Made by a program: the position numbers and the translations under genes. Shown piece after piece: positions 41,108 through 44,618 of a DNA stretch of 44,618 bases. Origin of the DNA: Chloroflexota bacterium (GTDB lineage: Bacteria; Chloroflexota; Anaerolineae; Anaerolineales; Villigracilaceae); NCBI GenBank assembly GCA_021824575.1, contig JAKAKJ010000049.1:1-44618 (forward strand), given 5' to 3'. The notes under the pieces are model-generated. The model was not told the origin of the DNA and did no database searches. It saw only the letters and a list, made by a program, of their open reading frames with translations. Within the stretch, counting starts at the first letter, position 1. Every line of letters starts with the position of its first letter.

Positions 41108-41755
41108 ATGGCCGCGTTAACACAGGAAGCGCAACAAAACCGCTTTTATAATTACGCCCTTTGGCTGGCGATCTTCACCATCGTTTACAACCTGCTGGAG
41201 GGACTCGTCTCGGTATACTTCGGCGCGCACGATGAAGCGCTGACTCTCTTCGGCTTCGGTGTGGATAGTTTCATCGAAGTCATGTCGGGCATCGGGATTC
41301 TTGCCATGGTGATCCGCATCCGACAAAATCCCGGCACGCCGCGCGGGCAATTCGAGCGGACTGCACTGCGAATCACCGGCTGGAGTTTTTATCTGCTTGC
41401 TTTTGGGCTGCTCCTGACAGTCATTTACAATCTGTTCACGGGGCATAAACCAACAACCACTTTGGCGGGACTTATCATCTCGCTGATTTCCATCGCCAGC
41501 ATGTGGGCATTAGTCACGGGCAAACGCAATGTCGGACGCGCACTCAACTCCGCGCCGATTCTCGCCGACGCAAATTGCACGATGGTCTGCATTTACATGT
41601 CGCTGGTATTGCTGGCCGCCAGTCTGATTTATCAACTCACGGGTTTCGGATTTGTCGATTCCATCGGTGCGATTGGACTGATCTATTTCTCGTACAACGA
41701 GGGCAAAGAGTCGTTTGAAAAAGCGGAAGTTTCCCATGTGCAAACGCCAGTATAG
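41108..41755 (+). CDS. CDF-like (cation efflux family) membrane protein
   Basis: 215 residues with about six membrane helices. The segment FGFGVDSFIEVMSGIGILAM resembles the metal-site helix of cation diffusion facilitators, and ADANCTMVCIYMSL the later one, although the usual Asp/His ligands are only partly conserved. There is no C-terminal cytoplasmic metal domain. Zinc, iron or manganese transport is possible but unproven. AGGAG lies before the ATG. It is alone between the aminotransferase and the leader RNA below. Confidence 0.75.
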   Translation: MAALTQEAQQNRFYNYALWLAIFTIVYNLLEGLVSVYFGAHDEALTLFGFGVDSFIEVMSGIGILAMVIRIRQNPGTPRGQFERTALRITGWSFYLLAFGLLLTVIYNLFTGHKPTTTLAGLIISLISIASMWALVTGKRNVGRALNSAPILADANCTMVCIYMSLVLLAASLIYQLTGFGFVDSIGAIGLIYFSYNEGKESFEKAEVSHVQTPV

Positions 41756-41793
41756 TTCCCGTATAATTCACAGGATATCTGTTCAACCAATGA

Positions 41794-41799
41794 TATAAT
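41794..41799 (+). promoter_or_regulatory. Extended -10 promoter of ABC-F leader RNA
   Basis: TGATATAAT (41791-41799) is a perfect extended -10. TTCACA at 41767-41772 matches a -35 in five of six bases but is 21 bases away, so the promoter probably relies on the TG extension. The start would be near 41806. Confidence 0.65.
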
Positions 41800-41831
41800 C
41801 TCCCCGTTCGTAATTATCAGGAGCGAAGCGA

Positions 41832-41849
41832 ATGGTAAACAGCCTGTAG
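41832..41849 (+). CDS. Five-codon leader ORF (MVNSL)
   Basis: ATG GTA AAC AGC CTG TAG, with AGGAG ending 8 bases before the ATG, an ideal Shine-Dalgarno spacing. It lies about 26 nt into the leader RNA of the ABC-F gene. Very short ORFs of this sort control ABC-F and erm resistance genes in Firmicutes by ribosome stalling. It is tiny, so chance is possible; the ribosome site and context are the support. Confidence 0.45.
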   Translation: MVNSL

Positions 41850-41967
41850 TCAACCAACCATTTCAGGGCACCAATCTGCTGCAGCATGAGCGGCATTCTC
41901 ATCCCCTTGAGGGACAAAGCGCTCATGCATACGCCGACAGCACGAGTCTGTCGGCGCTCCCAGCCAG

Positions 41968-41996
41968 CCGAGGGTTTGCCCTCGGTTTTCGTTTTT
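41968..41996 (+). terminator. Rho-independent terminator at end of the leader RNA
   Basis: CCGAGGG, loop TTTG, CCCTCGG, then TTTTCGTTTTT. It would stop transcripts from 41794 before the ABC-F gene, 124 bases upstream of its start codon. Confidence 0.88.
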
Positions 41997-42004
41997 AAAA
42001 CCTA

Positions 42005-42099
42005 ATGTCATGCTGAGTGAAGTGAAGCATCTGCGCTTCAAGAACAAGACCCTTCGTTCGCCCCTTCGCTGCGCTCAGGGCTTCGGCTCAGGATGACAT
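42005..42099. repeat. Dispersed repeat with inverted ATGTCAT ends
   Basis: It opens ATGTCATGCTGAG and closes CTCAGGATGACAT, the same sequence inverted with one mismatch, and contains internal CCTTCG and GCGCTCAGG motifs. It resembles miniature palindromic repeats common in environmental genomes. It lies between the leader terminator and the ABC-F start, so it may be a later insertion. Together with the leader RNA it accounts for most of the 364-base gap 41756-42119. Confidence 0.7.
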
Positions 42100-42119
42100 A
42101 AGAAAACTACAGGCTCAAA

Positions 42120-43733
42120 ATGCTTACCGCTCACCACCTTCACAAAACCTACGGCATCCAGCCCATCCTTCAAGACATCTCGTTCAGCATCAGCGACGGC
42201 GAACGCCTCGGCCTCATCGGACCGAACGGCTGCGGCAAGACGACTCTCCTGCGTCTGCTCGCCGGACTCGAAATGCCCGATTCGGGGACAGTCGCTTCGA
42301 CGCGCTCCAATCTGCGAATCGGATACCTCGCTCAAGGCATGGGCTTCGCCGACGATCAAACGCTTCAATCCGCCCTCGGAATTGCCACCGCTAAACCGGA
42401 AGAGCTCGAAGCTGAAATCGCGTCCCTCGCTTCGGCTTTATCCTCCAACCCAAACGACTCAGTCCTTCAATCCAAATACGATTCTGTCCTCGCGCAATTC
42501 ACTGTCATCCATCGTCCATCATCGGTCGTTTTGGCTCATCTCGGCCTCGCCGACATTTTCCTCGACACACCCATTAGCCATCTCAGCGGCGGACAAAAGA
42601 CTCGTCTCATGCTGGCACGCGTTTTGATTCAAGAGCCGCAATTGCTTTTGCTAGACGAGCCCACCAATCATCTCGACATCGAAATGCTGGAATGGCTCGA
42701 AGATTGGATCAACTCGTTTGAAGGCGCAGTGCTCATCGTCTCGCATGACCGGGCATTTTTGGACAATACCGTCACATCCGTTCTTGACCTAAATCCTGAA
42801 ACGCACATGATTCGTCAATATGCTGGCAACTACACCGATTACGTTGAACAACATCTTAAAGAGCAGAATAAACAATGGGCCGCATGGCGCGACCAGGAAG
42901 ACGAAATCCGACGAATCAAGCAAGACATTGCGCGCACAAAAGAACAGGCCCGCCATGTGGAAATCACCACGACTTCACGTCAGCCCGGGCCGCGCCGATA
43001 CGCAAAGAAAGTCGCGAGGAAAGCCTTGTCGCGCGAAAAGAAACTGGAACGTTATCTCGATTCCGGTGAACGCGTGGACAGGCCAAAACCGTCCTGGCAA
43101 ATGAAGCTTGAATTCGAGAACGATAAGGATTTGAGCAAAAATGTTTTGACCGCAGAAAATTTGTCCGTCGGTTATGACAAAGACAGGCCATTACTTACCG
43201 ATTTGAATCTTTATCTCCGCGCGGGACAGCGTATTGCCTTAACCGGTTCAAACGGCGCGGGCAAGACCACGCTCATCCGCACGATTGCAGGCAAACTCGA
43301 ACCGCTGGCCGGAACCCTCAAACTCGCCACATCCGTCAAGCTTGGATACATGGCGCAGGAACAGGAATTGCTCGATCCGAATTTGAGCGCGCTGCAAACG
43401 ATTCAGTCCGTCGCTCCGTTCAACGAAACCGAAGCGCGCAACTTCCTGCATTATTTTCTCTTTGAAGATGACGATCCACTCCGCCCCACACGTGAACTTT
43501 CGTTTGGCGAACGCGCCCGCCTGCAACTTGGATTGCTCGTCGCCCAGGATTGTACGTTTTTGCTGCTCGATGAGCCAATCAACCATCTCGACATTCCTTC
43601 GCGGGCGCGCTTCGAGCAAGCTTTGAACAATTTCAAAGGCACGGTCCTCGCCGTGGTGCATGACCGATATTTCATCGAACGCTTTGCATCAGATTTGTGG
43701 ACAATCAAAGGTGGCAAGGTACAAAAATGGTAG
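42120..43733 (+). CDS. ABC-F family ATP-binding protein (translation factor, resistance-like)
   Basis: 537 residues: two ABC domains in one chain and no membrane part. Domain 1 has Walker A GPNGCGKTT (34-42), signature LSGGQ (155-159), Walker B LLLLDEPTNHLD. An interdomain linker of about 85 residues (245-330) is very basic and includes RQPGPRRYAKKVARK; in ABC-F proteins this linker enters the ribosomal E site and reaches the P-site tRNA. Domain 2 has GSNGAGKTT, signature LSFGER and LLLDEPINHLD. It either rescues stalled ribosomes or protects them from antibiotics. No good Shine-Dalgarno precedes the ATG. The leader RNA upstream suggests inducible control. Confidence 0.9.
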   Translation: MLTAHHLHKTYGIQPILQDISFSISDGERLGLIGPNGCGKTTLLRLLAGLEMPDSGTVASTRSNLRIGYLAQGMGFADDQTLQSALGIATAKPEELEAEIASLASALSSNPNDSVLQSKYDSVLAQFTVIHRPSSVVLAHLGLADIFLDTPISHLSGGQKTRLMLARVLIQEPQLLLLDEPTNHLDIEMLEWLEDWINSFEGAVLIVSHDRAFLDNTVTSVLDLNPETHMIRQYAGNYTDYVEQHLKEQNKQWAAWRDQEDEIRRIKQDIARTKEQARHVEITTTSRQPGPRRYAKKVARKALSREKKLERYLDSGERVDRPKPSWQMKLEFENDKDLSKNVLTAENLSVGYDKDRPLLTDLNLYLRAGQRIALTGSNGAGKTTLIRTIAGKLEPLAGTLKLATSVKLGYMAQEQELLDPNLSALQTIQSVAPFNETEARNFLHYFLFEDDDPLRPTRELSFGERARLQLGLLVAQDCTFLLLDEPINHLDIPSRARFEQALNNFKGTVLAVVHDRYFIERFASDLWTIKGGKVQKW

Positions 43734-43738
43734 CACGT

Positions 43739-43744
43739 TATAAT
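43739..43744 (+). promoter_or_regulatory. Putative -10 box of DUF348/G5 gene, start-proximal
   Basis: TATAAT ends 7 bases before the ATG at 43752 and only one base before another in-frame ATG at 43746, which favours 43752 as a leaderless start. Confidence 0.5.
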
Positions 43745-43751
43745 TATGCCC

Positions 43752-44618
43752 ATGAAGAATCTCCGTTGGCTGACCCGCTGGCATCGTGCCAGCGGGATGG
43801 CACACAGGCGGCACGTAGCCGCCTGGCTGGCTCCAAGCATTTTACTTTTTCTGCTTGCATGCCAGCCACAAAATCCGGTCGTCATAACAATACTTGATAA
43901 CGGTCAAATTCATACAATCACGTCCAACGAGCGGATTCCAACCAAGCTGATCGCGCAAGCAGGCATCACGCTTGCGTCTGCCGACCGCGTATCGTTGAAT
44001 GGCTATGCGATTCCTCTTGACCAGCCGCTTCCGTCGGCGAATACATACATGCTTCAAATCAAACGCGCGGCGACAATAACAATCAATGGCAAGACGATCC
44101 AAACCGCTGCTGATACCGTCGGCGAAGCATTGACAGATTCCGGCACACAACTTTATGCAGCAGATCAGATCAATCCGCCTGCGGATACGCCGATCAAAAA
44201 TGGCATGACGGTCACTTACACGCCATCGCAAGAATTGACTGTAACGGTGGACGGCATGCAGATTCAAATCCGTTCCGCGGCGCGGACGGTTGGCGGCGCG
44301 CTGGCCGAAGCTGGGATTCCGCTCGTTGGGCTGGATTACAGCCAGCCGTCCGAGAATGAGGCGCTGCCAAAGGATGGACAGATACGCGTCGTGCGCGCGT
44401 CCGAGGCAATTGTGCTGGCGCAGCGTCCCATCGCATTCAAAACCGACTACCAGTCATCCGCGGATGTTGCGCTCGACCAGCAAAAAACACTGCAAGCCGG
44501 ACAGCCGGGGTTGGCCGTCAGCCGCACGCGCATCCGCTATGAAGATGGCGTGGAAATTTCGCGGCGGGCTGAAACGGAAACTGTCGTGCGTCCACCGGTT
44601 GATCGCATCGTTGCGTAC
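43752..44618 (+). CDS. DUF348 (ubiquitin-like) and G5 domain lipoprotein, YabE/RpfB-like, partial
   Basis: 289 codons visible; the C-terminus lies beyond the right edge. A basic N-terminus with LLFLLACQP lipobox is followed by at least two DUF348 ubiquitin-like domains (VVITILDNGQIHTITSNERI and LTVTVDGMQIQIRSAARTVG each start one) and then a G5 domain (VSRTRIRYEDGVEISRRAET). This order occurs in YabE and in resuscitation-promoting factors, where a peptidoglycan-cleaving 3D or lysozyme-like domain follows; here that part is not visible. It likely acts in cell-wall remodelling. The N-terminus contains a GCTGGCA...TGCCAGC hairpin. Confidence 0.88.
   Translation, partial: MKNLRWLTRWHRASGMAHRRHVAAWLAPSILLFLLACQPQNPVVITILDNGQIHTITSNERIPTKLIAQAGITLASADRVSLNGYAIPLDQPLPSANTYMLQIKRAATITINGKTIQTAADTVGEALTDSGTQLYAADQINPPADTPIKNGMTVTYTPSQELTVTVDGMQIQIRSAARTVGGALAEAGIPLVGLDYSQPSENEALPKDGQIRVVRASEAIVLAQRPIAFKTDYQSSADVALDQQKTLQAGQPGLAVSRTRIRYEDGVEISRRAETETVVRPPVDRIVAY

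Larger units (their letters stand above)
41806..41996 (+). ncRNA. Structured leader RNA (candidate attenuator) upstream of ABC-F gene
   Basis: A transcript of about 190 nt, from the promoter at 41794 to the terminator. Readable helices: GGAGCG (41820) with CGCTCC (41955) or, alternatively, a 9-bp hairpin CGCCGACAG/CTGTCGGCG (41932-41956); a 9-bp stem GCATGAGCG/CGCTCATGC (41884-41928) enclosing a CTCA...TTGAG hairpin; and AATGGT/ACCATT (41831-41862), which would mask the start codon of the small ORF inside it. The first two helices compete for bases 41955-41956. I do not recognise an Rfam class. An independent small RNA is the alternative. Confidence 0.5.

Noticed and set aside
41806-41996. 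6S RNA, SRP RNA or a known riboswitch class
   Set aside because: Length would suit 6S RNA, but I do not see the long closing stem with a central bubble; the SRP apical loop motif is absent, and no known riboswitch core could be matched by eye.
43752-43830. GCTGGCA...TGCCAGC inverted repeats as a regulatory hairpin
   Set aside because: They lie inside the signal-peptide coding region of the G5 gene and may be chance in GC-rich codons; no T-run.

Overview
The window looks like a contiguous piece of a chromosome from a Chloroflexota bacterium, most likely class Anaerolineae. This placement is inference. It rests on a mid-range GC content, a compact Flp/Tad pilus operon with no outer-membrane secretin gene (as expected for a cell without an outer membrane), a group 3b-type [NiFe] hydrogenase, a long-form ribosome hibernation factor, and many short dispersed inverted repeats. 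No insertion sequence, prophage or CRISPR array was seen.

Layout. (1) 1-3078: pterin and folate genes. A phenylalanine hydroxylase (partial at the left edge) is divergent from a pteridine-reductase-type SDR, followed by folB and folK, with folE convergent. (2) 3148-10568, minus strand: one long unit reading flp pilin, cpaB/rcpC, tadZ, tadA, tadB, tadC, comF, hpf, with a near-consensus promoter in front of flp. (3) 10785-12168: tRNA-His directly downstream of hisS. (4) 12321-17342: a cyclic-nucleotide-binding protein followed by the beta, gamma, delta and alpha subunits of a bidirectional NAD(P)-linked hydrogenase and its maturation protease, tightly overlapped and ending in a strong terminator. 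(5) 17401-21568: a lipoprotein, a VanZ-like protein, a CLC-CBS-TrkA_C chloride transporter and scpA. (6) 21590-25767: moaC, moaD, moaE, a GNAT acetyltransferase, a threonine-synthase-like enzyme and fabF. (7) 25868-32505: recJ, a thioesterase, archease plus RtcB RNA ligase, a YbaK-type deacylase and a C69/secernin-type Ntn hydrolase. (8) 32507-34187: a GT-C-like membrane protein in AT-richer DNA. (9) 34188-39714: relA/spoT, moeA, a VKOR protein, a small Cys-rich acidic protein, a TrmH-type methyltransferase and a cupredoxin lipoprotein. (10) 39871-44618: an aminotransferase, a CDF-like membrane protein, a structured leader RNA followed by an ABC-F ATPase, and the start of a DUF348/G5 cell-wall protein.

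Recurring signals. Genes inside operons mostly have good Shine-Dalgarno sequences. Many genes that begin a transcription unit have none. Instead they carry a TATAAT-like box ending only 6-8 bases before the start codon, which suggests leaderless mRNAs. The extreme case is scpA/moaC, where two divergent genes are only 21 bases apart and share one symmetric -10 sequence. The other point that stands out is a leader of about 190 nt before the ABC-F gene. It has an extended -10 promoter, a five-codon ORF with its own Shine-Dalgarno, several perfect hairpins and a Rho-independent terminator, the layout expected of ribosome-mediated attenuation.

All calls come from reading the sequence. No database search was run. 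Start codons were chosen from ribosome binding sites, overlaps and family N-termini, and are tentative where stated.
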